Of a stretch of DNA of 64,000 nt, positions 27,727 to 36,683 are shown piece by piece (the stretch's first letter is position 1; each line of letters starts with the position of its first letter). Both the position numbers and the translations under genes were made by a program. This stretch comes from Planctomycetota bacterium (GTDB lineage Bacteria > Planctomycetota > GCA-2746535): assembly GCA_002746535.1 (NCBI GenBank), contig NVWA01000001.1, positions 1 to 64,000 of the forward strand, given 5' to 3'. The notes beneath the pieces are model-generated. The model searched no databases. It saw only the letters and a list, made by a program, of their open reading frames with translations, and was not told the DNA's origin.

Positions 27727-28617
27727 ATGAAAAAAAAGAAGGTTGTTCAAAAGAAAAAAACAGCAAGTAAAAAGAAAAAAGCTTCTGCTGAAGTAGGCGC
27801 CTTTGGTGAAGCGGCAAAAGGTATGCCCTTGCCTGAAAAAGCATATGAAGATTTAGAGTTTATAAACAGTTCTAGCTACGAACTTCGTGGAATACGATTG
27901 CAACTAGAAATGTTACGACCAGCAATGGAATTTAAAAAACATGGTATCGAAAGTACGATGGCTATATTTGGATCTGCCAGAACAAAATCTCCAAAAGATG
28001 CTTCTAAGGAATTAAGTGAAGCCAAAAAATCTGGATCCAAAAAAGACGTTAGAGAAGCTACCAAAAAAGTAAAGATGAGTCGATACTATGATATGGCTAG
28101 AAAGTTTGCACGTATTGTAAGTGAAAAGTCCGCAGATAAAGATAAGTATGTAGTTTTAACGGGTGGAGGTCCAGGCATCATGGAGGCTGCCAATAGGGGT
28201 GCTCATGATGCGAAATGTGCATCTATAGGATTAAATATTTCTTTACCATTTGAACAAATGAGTAATCCTTATGTATCTAAACATTTATTATTTCAATTTC
28301 ATTATTTCAGCATTCGAAAAATGACCTTTTTATTGAAGTCCCGAGGCCTAGCGACTTTTCCAGGTGGATTTGGTACTATTGATGAATTATTTGAAACACT
28401 TACATTGATTCAAACTAAAAAGATTAAACCAATTCCAGTCGTATTATTTGGCGTTGAATTTTGGAATAATTTAATTAATTGGGAATACTTTATTGAATGT
28501 GGAATGATATCACCAAAAGATTTAGATTTATTTATTATTACAGATGATCCAAATGAAGGATGGGAATTTATGAAGAAGTTTTGGAAAAAACGTAAACATA
28601 TTGCCCCTGTTAGCTAA
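27727..28617 (+). CDS. LOG-family nucleotide phosphoribohydrolase-like protein
   Basis: The 296-residue protein contains the two LOG motifs, GGGPGIMEAANRGA and PGGFGTIDELFETLTLIQ, which form the Rossmann-like active site of cytokinin-riboside monophosphate phosphoribohydrolases and related nucleotide hydrolases. The true substrate in bacteria of this type is uncertain. The first 25 residues are almost all Lys, Ala and Ser (KKKKVVQKKKTASKKKKAS), an unstructured basic tail that could bind nucleic acid. It follows the yaiI gene by ten bases. Confidence 0.82.
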   Translation: MKKKKVVQKKKTASKKKKASAEVGAFGEAAKGMPLPEKAYEDLEFINSSSYELRGIRLQLEMLRPAMEFKKHGIESTMAIFGSARTKSPKDASKELSEAKKSGSKKDVREATKKVKMSRYYDMARKFARIVSEKSADKDKYVVLTGGGPGIMEAANRGAHDAKCASIGLNISLPFEQMSNPYVSKHLLFQFHYFSIRKMTFLLKSRGLATFPGGFGTIDELFETLTLIQTKKIKPIPVVLFGVEFWNNLINWEYFIECGMISPKDLDLFIITDDPNEGWEFMKKFWKKRKHIAPVS

Positions 28618-28646
28618 TTTAATTTTTAAAAGAAAGGAAAATATTA

Positions 28647-28985
28647 ATGGCTTCTACAATTGACGAATTAACTATTAATTATGAAGAAGATGGCTTGTTA
28701 AAAGTCAAAGAGTTAGATAAGGTTGTTTTAACAAAAGGTGCATGGTCAACTTTGATGTATAAATTCCAAGATTGGGATTTCAGAAAAGAAGAATATGGTC
28801 CAGTTAAATATACGATTAGAAGATATCAAAAAAGGAATGATGCTTACCGTCAACAAAGTAAGTTTAATATCAGCAATAATAAACAAGCAAAAATGATCAT
28901 TGATATTTTAGAAAACTGGATTAGTGAAGAAGAAGGTGCTGAGGCCGAAAAACCTGACACTACTGATTCTGCAGAATCAAAATGA
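28647..28985 (+). CDS. Conserved small protein upstream of hisS, unknown function
   Basis: A 112-residue protein with a strong ribosome binding site (GAAAGGAAA). The central part (TKGAWSTLMYKFQDWDFRKEEYGP, then IRRYQKRNDAYRQQSKFNIS, in separate pieces) looks like a conserved small domain found in some deltaproteobacteria and others. The C-terminus is acidic (EEEGAEAEKPD). No catalytic motif is seen. Its place between the LOG and hisS genes gives no clear hint. Confidence 0.62.
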   Translation: MASTIDELTINYEEDGLLKVKELDKVVLTKGAWSTLMYKFQDWDFRKEEYGPVKYTIRRYQKRNDAYRQQSKFNISNNKQAKMIIDILENWISEEEGAEAEKPDTTDSAESK

Positions 28986-29031
28986 ATAAAATCAATTTTC
29001 TGATAAATACAATATAGATTTAGGAAGTTAA

Positions 29032-30324
29032 ATGAATTTAGAACCTCCACGTGGGATGCGCGATTTTTTCCCGGAAGATATGATCATCCGGAATTGGATA
29101 TTTGATATTTGGCGGAAGTGTGCTGAGCGATCAGCCTTCCAGCAATATGATGTTTGCGTAGTTGAAAATAGAGAATTATTTATCCGAAAAGCTGGTGAAG
29201 AAGTTGTAGACCAAATATATGCTTTTGAAGATAAAAGTAATCGAGAATTGGCTCTAAGACCAGAAATGACTCCTTCTTTAGCAAGATTGATTATTTCGAA
29301 GGGTCGTGCTTTACCATTGCCAGCAAAATGGTTTGGAATTTTTCAATGTTTTAGATATGAACGAACTGTGCGTGGTAGAAAGCGTGAACATTATCAATGG
29401 AATCTTGACATAGTTGGTGAAAAAGAAGTTTCAGCTGAGGCAGAAGTTTTGCGTACATGTTTAAGTTCCATTGAAGCTTTTGGACTTTCTTCAGATATTG
29501 TAAAAGTACGTATTGGTAGTCGTCAGTTACTACAGGAATTACTTGAAAAGCTATCGTTTAATCAGAATCATTTTATGGATGCCTGCATGGTATTGGATAA
29601 AAAAGGTAAAGTTTCTGATGATGTTTTAAAAGATTTGTTGGTCGAGAAGGATGTTTCTACAGAAGACATCGATAAACTTTTTAAAGTATTGGAAATAAAT
29701 TCGATTGAAGATGCTGAAAAGATTGTGGGTGATTCGTCTACAGCATTAAATGATATTATTAGATTATTAACCTTAATGGATGCTTCAGGATTTAAAGATT
29801 ACTTCGTCTTTGATGTTGCTGTAATAAGGGGTCTTGCTTATTACACGGGTATTGTATTCGAAGCTTTTGATGTCAAAGGACGTCATAGAGCCATATTCGG
29901 TGGTGGACGTTACGATAAACTTTTAGAATCTTTAGGTGGTGAATCTCAACCTTGCGTTGGTTTAGGGTTTGGCGATGTCGTTATATATGAATTATTAAAA
30001 GATGAGAACTTATTACCAGTTGAGAAAAGTTCAGTAGATTTGATGATCGCCTACATGGATGAATCTTCAGAACTTTTGGCTGTTAAGGCAGCTAGTCTTT
30101 GTCGAAAAAATGGTATCAATGTTTCTTTGGGATTACAATCTCAAAAACCGAAAAAGATTTTTACAAATGCTAATAAAATAGGTAGCAAGTTTGTATTTTT
30201 AATTGGCTCGAAAGAAGCAGAACTGAATTCTGGAAATTTAAAAGATTTGAACTCAGGCGATCAAGAAGTGATTTTGGTAACTGATCTAAGTCAAAAAGTT
30301 AAAGAAAGTTTAGAGAAGCAGTAA
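29032..30324 (+). CDS. hisS: Histidyl-tRNA synthetase
   Basis: The 430 residues match class II HisRS: motif 1 region PPRGMRDFFPEDM, motif 2 FQCFRYERTVRGRKREHYQWN, the histidine-specific RGLAYYTGIVFEAF, and motif 3 at VGLGFGDVVIYELL. The C-terminal anticodon-binding domain follows (about 330-430). It charges tRNA-His for translation. Its stop overlaps the start of the next gene by one base (TAATG), indicating translational coupling. Confidence 0.95.
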   Translation: MNLEPPRGMRDFFPEDMIIRNWIFDIWRKCAERSAFQQYDVCVVENRELFIRKAGEEVVDQIYAFEDKSNRELALRPEMTPSLARLIISKGRALPLPAKWFGIFQCFRYERTVRGRKREHYQWNLDIVGEKEVSAEAEVLRTCLSSIEAFGLSSDIVKVRIGSRQLLQELLEKLSFNQNHFMDACMVLDKKGKVSDDVLKDLLVEKDVSTEDIDKLFKVLEINSIEDAEKIVGDSSTALNDIIRLLTLMDASGFKDYFVFDVAVIRGLAYYTGIVFEAFDVKGRHRAIFGGGRYDKLLESLGGESQPCVGLGFGDVVIYELLKDENLLPVEKSSVDLMIAYMDESSELLAVKAASLCRKNGINVSLGLQSQKPKKIFTNANKIGSKFVFLIGSKEAELNSGNLKDLNSGDQEVILVTDLSQKVKESLEKQ

Positions 30325-31718
30325 TGGTGTTTAATAAAACCATTTTGGAAAAGAATACGCCACTTCCTTCTTTTGGTCCATTGATTAGTGATTGGGAGAC
30401 GATACTTTTAAAAGTAATTGATGTTATCATTGAAAGATATCAACGAAATCCATCATATCACTTTATTGATACTAAGTTAAGCATGTTGACTGGGGAAGAT
30501 TTTTTACCTTTAGAAGATGATGCTATCGATTTCAAAAGTGAAAATTCAATTTTTGGTTGGATACAAGGGCGAGGTCTTGAATCTCTTGTAGGCCATGCTC
30601 TATGGATTGAAAAGGCCACTTTTTTAAATACAGAAGAAAAAGAAACTCGAATTTTACAATTAAGAAAAATGATTGAAGAGGTTTTTGAAACATTAGAAGA
30701 AATTAGAACAAAAAATAACGGCCATTTATTTTTTACTTTTTCACCAGAAGGTCATTTTTTTAATATTAATGATGAAGGGCAGAAAGAATTCTTTAATCAA
30801 ACAGATGATGACTCAACCATGAGTGATTTGTTTTATGTAAAAGGAATGGTGGCAGCCGCACATTATTTAAATCAAACGAATAAAATTAGTGAAGCCGAAG
30901 AATTCTTTTCGAAAATTCTTAAAGATATTGATGATGAAAAATTTAAAGGTGATCAAGTGTCCTTTGATCCTAAAAACAAAGTAAAGCCTATACCGAATGT
31001 GAAAGCGCAAGGCGTGCGCATGATTGCTCTTGGTGGAATTGCCATTTTTGCTGAATTAACTCAAAAACAAACTTGGTATGACAAAGGTTGTGAATATATT
31101 GTTTATTTAATTAACAAGCATACTAACTGTCAGAATAATCTTGATTTAGAAGAGTATGATTTCTGTGAACGAATTACCTTAGATGAAAAGGCTTATAAAG
31201 GTGACGATGGAATATTATGTGATCCGGGTCATGCCCTTGAGTTTATTGGTTTAGCAGCAAAAATACTTTTATTACTTAAACAGAAAAATGAATTAAGTGA
31301 TTTTGAATCTGAAGTATTTGATTTAGGGGTAAAATATTTTTATCCACTATTTGCTCATAATTTTGAACTAGGTTTTCAGGCCAATCCTGGTGGAATCATT
31401 AAAGCCTTTGATTTAGCTTCACGAAGCCCAATCAATGATGACATGCCGTGGTGGAATCTTCCTGAAACAATGCGAGCAGCTATTGAAGTTCATGAATTAA
31501 TAATTGATGCAGATCAAAAAGCCGATTTGATCAATGCCATCATAGATTGTTCAAATGCTTTCTTTAAGAATTTCTTAAATGAATCAGTTCATTTAATGGC
31601 ATATCAAACCGTTGATAAAAATGGAAACCCCGTGGACATAATCCCAGCTACTCCAGACGCTGACCCCGGCTATCATACGGGCTTAAGTATCATTGACTTT
31701 CTGAATTTTATAAGTTAA
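30324..31718 (+). CDS. N-acylglucosamine 2-epimerase (AGE)-fold protein
   Basis: The 464-residue protein has an alpha/alpha-barrel pattern typical of AGE-family enzymes: IFGWIQGRGLESLVGHALWI, CDPGHALEFIGLAAKIL and PWWNLPETMRAAIEVHELI. In AGE enzymes such histidines take part in sugar 2-epimerisation or isomerisation. The substrate cannot be told; candidates are N-acyl-hexosamines, mannose or cellobiose. It is coupled to hisS by a one-base overlap and is the last gene of the co-directional run. Confidence 0.72.
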   Translation: MVFNKTILEKNTPLPSFGPLISDWETILLKVIDVIIERYQRNPSYHFIDTKLSMLTGEDFLPLEDDAIDFKSENSIFGWIQGRGLESLVGHALWIEKATFLNTEEKETRILQLRKMIEEVFETLEEIRTKNNGHLFFTFSPEGHFFNINDEGQKEFFNQTDDDSTMSDLFYVKGMVAAAHYLNQTNKISEAEEFFSKILKDIDDEKFKGDQVSFDPKNKVKPIPNVKAQGVRMIALGGIAIFAELTQKQTWYDKGCEYIVYLINKHTNCQNNLDLEEYDFCERITLDEKAYKGDDGILCDPGHALEFIGLAAKILLLLKQKNELSDFESEVFDLGVKYFYPLFAHNFELGFQANPGGIIKAFDLASRSPINDDMPWWNLPETMRAAIEVHELIIDADQKADLINAIIDCSNAFFKNFLNESVHLMAYQTVDKNGNPVDIIPATPDADPGYHTGLSIIDFLNFIS

Positions 31719-31904
31719 GTACTTTATTTAAAATGTGATTAATCTTGGCTTTTTAATAATTAGAGCAATTTTTGGTAGAGTAATTTGTATACATAAAAAA
31801 TGGGTATATTTAACACAGTTTAGTAAAAATACTCATTATTCATGTTATAATTGATTGGAATAGGATTTGCTTTTTAGATATATAAACTTGTTTGGATAAC
31901 AATT

Positions 31905-32129
31905 GTGAAAAAGAAAAACGTTTCATTTAAGAAACTATATAAATTTCAAAGTATGGTCGAGTATGCTGCTTTGATGACGTTTATTTCATTTACCACTTAT
32001 ATTTTGTATGATTTATTTCTATTTGGGTTCCAAAGTGATGATGCTGATAAGCATGCAAACACATTTTCTGGTGCCCTTTTACAACTACATGATACAATAG
32101 TAAGCGTAATTAGTGCACCTGTACCTTAA
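31905..32129 (+). CDS. Flp-like class III prepilin, atypical
   Basis: The 74-residue product begins at a GTG and has a positively charged leader, then QSMVEYAALMTFISFTTYILYDLF, with the Glu-Tyr of Flp pilins. With Glu at +5, residue -1 is Phe where Flp pilins have Gly, so cleavage is doubtful. It opens a compact operon of seven Tad-like genes. No clear ribosome binding site. Confidence 0.6.
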   Translation: MKKKNVSFKKLYKFQSMVEYAALMTFISFTTYILYDLFLFGFQSDDADKHANTFSGALLQLHDTIVSVISAPVP

Positions 32130-32149
32130 TTTTTAACTGGAGAGATTAG

Positions 32150-32398
32150 ATGAGAAGATTATCAAGAAACGGATTGAAAAGACAAGAAGGACAAGGGATG
32201 GCTGAGTATATTATTCTGGTCATTTTTATAGCCGTTGTTGCTATTGGAATTGTTACAGTATTCGGTAAACAAATTAAAGCATGGTTTGGCGTTGCTACCA
32301 ATGAATTATCAATGGAAACTGCTGACCTTTCTAGTGAACATGCAACTAAAGATGAAATAGAAACAGAAACTTCTAAAACAGTTGATAGTTTAAAATAA
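32150..32398 (+). CDS. Flp/Fap-type pilin
   Basis: An 82-residue protein: a basic leader (MRRLSRNGLKRQEG) then QGMAEYIILVIFIAVVAIGI, a hydrophobic helix. With Glu at +5, Gly sits at -1, the canonical class III prepilin cleavage site. Such pilins form the Tad/Flp pilus used for adhesion. The C-terminal half is acidic and rich in Glu, Thr and Ser (EHATKDEIETETSKT). It lies 21 bases downstream of the first pilin. Confidence 0.8.
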   Translation: MRRLSRNGLKRQEGQGMAEYIILVIFIAVVAIGIVTVFGKQIKAWFGVATNELSMETADLSSEHATKDEIETETSKTVDSLK

Positions 32399-32409
32399 CT
32401 GAGATTTAG

Positions 32410-32925
32410 TTGTTTGAATATTTGGCAGTTGCCATAGCAGTATTAGTTTGCTATGGCATAATTTGCGAAGTATTAGGCTCTACTCCCAATGAGAATGTGC
32501 TTATCGCGTATTCTGGTGTAGGGCTAATATATTATTCTTATACTGGTGGGCTTGGTGGTGTTTCTCCAAGTAGCCCATCCTTTTATTATGCTATTGAGGG
32601 TGTACTTGTGGCTCTTATACTCTATCTACCGTTTAACAAATATTTGAAACAGCAATATCATTTTCTTGCCTATTTATTATGTGCAGGATTATGGTTAGGC
32701 CCAATTTTATTTTTATATTTCTATGCTTACTCAGTTCTGGCATGTAGTTTGCTTTCTTTACTTTTATTAGCTAAAAAGAATCAATTGGGCGAAGGAATTA
32801 TGAAATCTGCTAGTGCTTTAACATCTATAAAAAAGACTGAAAACGATACAGGAATCAAAGCACCGCTTTACACATCCTTTTTTATAGGTTTTTTATCATT
32901 GATAATTTTAGGGGAATTTAACTAA
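32410..32925 (+). CDS. Tad-locus membrane protein resembling a catalytically degenerate prepilin peptidase
   Basis: The 171-residue protein (TTG start) has about five membrane segments and sits where CpaA/TadV prepilin peptidase normally lies. PNENVL near residue 27 corresponds to the IPN motif, and KYLKQQYHFLAYLLCAGLWLGP corresponds to the GxGD-containing segment ending GAFLGP. The aspartates expected at both active-site positions are absent. It is either an inactive relative or an unrelated membrane protein. It lies between the pilins and the TadE-like gene. Confidence 0.55.
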   Translation: MFEYLAVAIAVLVCYGIICEVLGSTPNENVLIAYSGVGLIYYSYTGGLGGVSPSSPSFYYAIEGVLVALILYLPFNKYLKQQYHFLAYLLCAGLWLGPILFLYFYAYSVLACSLLSLLLLAKKNQLGEGIMKSASALTSIKKTENDTGIKAPLYTSFFIGFLSLIILGEFN

Positions 32926-32927
32926 TC

Positions 32928-33608
32928 ATGAGAAGACGTTCACAAGTCATGGCAGAATTCGCTATAGGCTTTCCTATTTTATTATTTTTATTCTTTGGCG
33001 CCATGCAGTTGATCTTTATTTATTTAGATCATATTGTCGTCAAGTACGCTGCTTTTCAAGCCGCGCGTGCATATGTTGCATCTTCAGATTTTGATGTAAA
33101 TGATATGGCTGAATATGATCCGATTTTAGATGATGTAAAAGGACCGAGTTCTAATGAAGATCGTGCACACCTAGCAGCGGCCTTAATTTGTACTCCGATG
33201 ACTTTTAGAGGCAAGCCTGATGGGGCTGGCGCTTTGCCAGATTTTTTTGATATTGGTGGGGGTAAAAAAATACATTGGCCTGGTTGGACCGGAGCCAAAT
33301 CAAATTTAAATAATTTAGAAGATGCGTGGTTTACAACAAATGTTCGAGTGATAAATGATAATCAACCGGGCAATAAATTAGCAAAAAAAGTAGAAATAGA
33401 AGTTGATCATGATTTGAAATTAATTTTTCCTTTAGTAGGTGGAATGATTGAAGGTGCCAGTAAATTATTTGGAACAGATTATGCTTCCATCAATGCAGAC
33501 TTAGATATTAAGTATCAAAAAACATACAGTAACGAACGTTATCACAGAGTCACAGAAAAGTGTGTAATTCCAATTAATAATTTTGCGAGTTCAGAATATG
33601 AAAACTAG
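32928..33608 (+). CDS. TadE-like pseudopilin
   Basis: The 226 residues begin with an arginine-rich leader and QVMAEFAIGFPILLFLFFGAM, the TadE-type N-terminus (Gln/Glu-Phe then a helix with Pro). Residue -1 relative to Glu+5 is Ser rather than Gly. TadE/TadF pseudopilins are minor components assembled under the pilus. A globular domain follows (about 45-226). It starts three bases after the membrane protein and overlaps the next gene by 11 bases. Confidence 0.72.
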   Translation: MRRRSQVMAEFAIGFPILLFLFFGAMQLIFIYLDHIVVKYAAFQAARAYVASSDFDVNDMAEYDPILDDVKGPSSNEDRAHLAAALICTPMTFRGKPDGAGALPDFFDIGGGKKIHWPGWTGAKSNLNNLEDAWFTTNVRVINDNQPGNKLAKKVEIEVDHDLKLIFPLVGGMIEGASKLFGTDYASINADLDIKYQKTYSNERYHRVTEKCVIPINNFASSEYEN

Positions 33609-36600
33609 AAGAAGTCAAAAAGAAAACGGTCAAATGTTAATCATGGGTGCCATCCTAGGAATCATTGTAATGGTTTCTTCTTATATGTTATTTTCTGTGG
33701 GTCGTGTGACCGCGGATAAAATTGAATTGCAAAATACCGCTGATGCTGCAGCTTTTGCTGCTGCAGAAACTATGGCCAATGGAGTTAGTACAATGGGATG
33801 GTTGAATCAAGCCATGGGTACAGTCTATTTTTATATGGCGAATCATGCTGCAAATGTAACAGTTGAATCCACAAAAATGGCTTTTGTGCATCATGCTTAT
33901 AATGGGGATAAAAAGAATTTATTTAACAGTTTTCCAAATTCTAAAAGAAATTCAATTCATTCAGATAGTCCATTTACTTTTGGTACTGAGAAAAATGTAA
34001 TTGAATCATACGAAGAAGCATATCAATTGGCTTATGAGTGGATACCTAGAGGTGAAATTTGGCTTTGGCAAATGGCAAAAATTCAAAGAGGAGTGGCTTA
34101 TATCTCTCCACTAATGGCTGAAAAAGAAGTGTACTTGGCTATACAAGATGGGAGAGCTGAAAGAGCAGCAATTTTTCCAAAATTTAGAATGTATGTTGAT
34201 CCAGCTAATAACTTTGATCTTGAAGTGCATAAAGACTTTGATGATGGTATGAAGCAAGGTTGGGAAATGAATGGTAATCCTGGTGGATTAGTTTTGGATG
34301 TGAATAGAGATGAAGAAGATATTAATGTTACAAATGCATATGATCAGAACTTTTTTATCGATGATCCCGAGATTTGGAAAGTTGATTTTAGGTATAAGCT
34401 AAATCCTACAGATACAGAAAATGAGTTAGAGATTGAGTCATTAGGTAAAGAGCCACCAAAATTTGAAACGTCCGTTTATAGAATGAAGGGAAGTTTTCCT
34501 GGATGGGAAACTTGGCGTTATATTAGATATAACCCTGATGGTACCACAATTATCTCTGGCGATGGTTCAACAGTAACTATTACTAATAATGATGATGGAA
34601 GTACCAGTATTGAAGGCGGTGGAACTGATATCACTTACCGAAGATCTGGTAATGGGTTTGAAGTCCAAAATGATTCTGGAGGATGGGATTCAATGGGTGA
34701 AGTGGATGTAGAAATTGATGGAGTGCCGGTAAAAGTTACAACGAATTTTAATGTTAAGATTGGCGACATTACAGTTGTAAATCCAAACTTATATGTCATA
34801 GGTCAAACTAGAATTCATGTTAATAAAGACGATATAAAAATCTCAACTAGAATTGGTCGAGTATGGGTAAGAACTGAAAGAGGAGAGGCAATTTTTAATA
34901 GTTTATCGACATTGACTACCGATGAAAAATGGAAACGTCCTGGAGGTGCTCATTGGGGCCAAACTTTAAGTAATCAAGGTGGTGATACAGTCAGGCATAG
35001 ATTATTAAAAATACAACCTGATGTAGATTGGTTGTATCAAATTAGAGAGATAGGCTCATATGCTCAAGAGGAAGATGATACTGCACATAATGGAAATGGA
35101 AGATTTTCTATTTCCAATGGTGGCGAGTTTGCACTAGCAAGCCTAGGAATAAATGCTTCTACATTACCATGGTTAGCCAAACCTTCTGAACAAATTCCTG
35201 CTAACGATAAAGATTATGTAAAAGAGTGGTATGATTTAAAAAATATTTATGGTGGTAAACCTTTTGAAAGAAATGTTGGTTCAAAAAAAGTAGAAAGTTA
35301 TCACATAATTGAACCTTGTTGGAATCCTCTTTGTATTAAGGCAGGTAGCAAAGGCTTCTATGCTGTAAAATATGAGTGTTATGACGATGCGGGAAGAACA
35401 ACTCTTACTAAAGATGCAGCAGATAATGTCGTAGTATTTACAGAACTGGAACTTTGTCGAATTTGCTATTCAAATCACAAAGATTTTAATGATGGTGACA
35501 AGGTTAGAGAAGTTGGTTTTGGTGGAAAAAACAGTGATTTTCCGGCATCTAATTTTATGAAAAAAGACTCTAGGTGGATTGCATGGACTGATTCAAAATC
35601 ATCTTACAATACAAGTCTATTTTGGAAAAGACAATTTGAAGGGGAATCAATGGACGATTTTTCTGAAGAATATTTGATGCCTGCTCATTCTGCTGAGGTT
35701 AGAAATTCTGATGATGACTATGTTCCTCTTCACATTAAAACTGCTATTATTGCTGTTGGCCCAAACATAAACTTCTCCACTATTAGTAGTGTTTCTTTCA
35801 CTGATAGTACTGGTAGCAATCCTCTTCCATGGGATATAGACCATGATAATGACGGAAAAGCAGATGTGATAATGTATCCAAATGATGCAGATAATATGGA
35901 TAATGGGCGTGACATTGCGACTTGGTATTTCATTGAAAACATTGCAGATATAAACCCAAGCTTAGAGTCACTACAAAACTTATTTATAACAGCTCCTAAG
36001 CCTTTAGTTTTGTCAGAAGATTTTTTTAAATTTGGAATCAATGTTGCCGTTACCAATGACAAGTACGATAAAACGATCAAGAAAAAAATGCTGGGTGTAC
36101 AAGAAGTAGATGCAAATACGAAAAGTAGTGTAATGACCTCTATTAACCCTCCTTCATGGGGAATGGTAGCAATTGCGAGTGCAAGATGTGCGTTTTGGTA
36201 TAAAGGTAGTGGGGGAAATGGGGGCTACATATTTTCACCCGGTGATATAGATTGGTTGAAAGATGCAGAATATGCAACTCAATATTTAGAATTTAAGAGT
36301 AATACCATTGGAGGTGAAGATGGCAGAGTTGAATTTGCTTATGACAATTCAATATCAATGGATACTCCAACTGAATATAGAATGAGGAGGCAGTTTTTTG
36401 TTCGTCGTCATAGAAATAATTTGTACACAACTGATTGGATTGCGAAATTAGTACCAATGAAATTTGCTGTTAGAAGAGAGGATCTTGACTTGGAAGAAGG
36501 CGATGATTTTGATACAAGTGCTCGATATATTTATTTTAACTTGATGAGAACAGAGTGGAGAGAAACATATATTAAAACATCTGGTTGGAAACCTCCGGAA

Positions 36601-36675
36601 AATATGAGGTTAGGTCCAAATGGGCCAAGTCTCAATACCAATAGTGAAGACTTAGAAGCAATAATTACGCATTAG
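33598..36675 (+). CDS. TadG-like protein, unusually large, with N-terminal pilus-assembly segment
   Basis: I choose the ATG at 33598, which overlaps the TadE-like stop by 11 bases, giving 1025 residues. The start (KENGQMLIMGAILGIIVMVSSYMLF, then ADKIELQNTADAAAFAAAET) is the TadG N-terminal segment: a membrane helix followed by the Ala-rich helix. Most TadG proteins are 300-600 residues and carry a von Willebrand A domain. I see no metal-adhesion site (DxSxS) here. Beta-rich Gly/Asp stretches (ISGDGSTVTITNNDDGSTS near 322) hint at exposed repeats. Cysteines cluster near 577-630 (CWNPLC, YECYDD, LCRICYS), possibly a metal-binding site. Confidence 0.72.
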   Translation: MKTRRSQKENGQMLIMGAILGIIVMVSSYMLFSVGRVTADKIELQNTADAAAFAAAETMANGVSTMGWLNQAMGTVYFYMANHAANVTVESTKMAFVHHAYNGDKKNLFNSFPNSKRNSIHSDSPFTFGTEKNVIESYEEAYQLAYEWIPRGEIWLWQMAKIQRGVAYISPLMAEKEVYLAIQDGRAERAAIFPKFRMYVDPANNFDLEVHKDFDDGMKQGWEMNGNPGGLVLDVNRDEEDINVTNAYDQNFFIDDPEIWKVDFRYKLNPTDTENELEIESLGKEPPKFETSVYRMKGSFPGWETWRYIRYNPDGTTIISGDGSTVTITNNDDGSTSIEGGGTDITYRRSGNGFEVQNDSGGWDSMGEVDVEIDGVPVKVTTNFNVKIGDITVVNPNLYVIGQTRIHVNKDDIKISTRIGRVWVRTERGEAIFNSLSTLTTDEKWKRPGGAHWGQTLSNQGGDTVRHRLLKIQPDVDWLYQIREIGSYAQEEDDTAHNGNGRFSISNGGEFALASLGINASTLPWLAKPSEQIPANDKDYVKEWYDLKNIYGGKPFERNVGSKKVESYHIIEPCWNPLCIKAGSKGFYAVKYECYDDAGRTTLTKDAADNVVVFTELELCRICYSNHKDFNDGDKVREVGFGGKNSDFPASNFMKKDSRWIAWTDSKSSYNTSLFWKRQFEGESMDDFSEEYLMPAHSAEVRNSDDDYVPLHIKTAIIAVGPNINFSTISSVSFTDSTGSNPLPWDIDHDNDGKADVIMYPNDADNMDNGRDIATWYFIENIADINPSLESLQNLFITAPKPLVLSEDFFKFGINVAVTNDKYDKTIKKKMLGVQEVDANTKSSVMTSINPPSWGMVAIASARCAFWYKGSGGNGGYIFSPGDIDWLKDAEYATQYLEFKSNTIGGEDGRVEFAYDNSISMDTPTEYRMRRQFFVRRHRNNLYTTDWIAKLVPMKFAVRREDLDLEEGDDFDTSARYIYFNLMRTEWRETYIKTSGWKPPENMRLGPNGPSLNTNSEDLEAIITH

Positions 36676-36683
36676 GAAAAAAA

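Noticed and set aside
22297-31718. Idea that the ACC-to-AGE run is one pathway operon
   Set aside because: The genes are co-directional with short gaps but belong to unrelated functions (fatty acid synthesis, tRNA charging, sugar epimerase); only co-transcription is supported.
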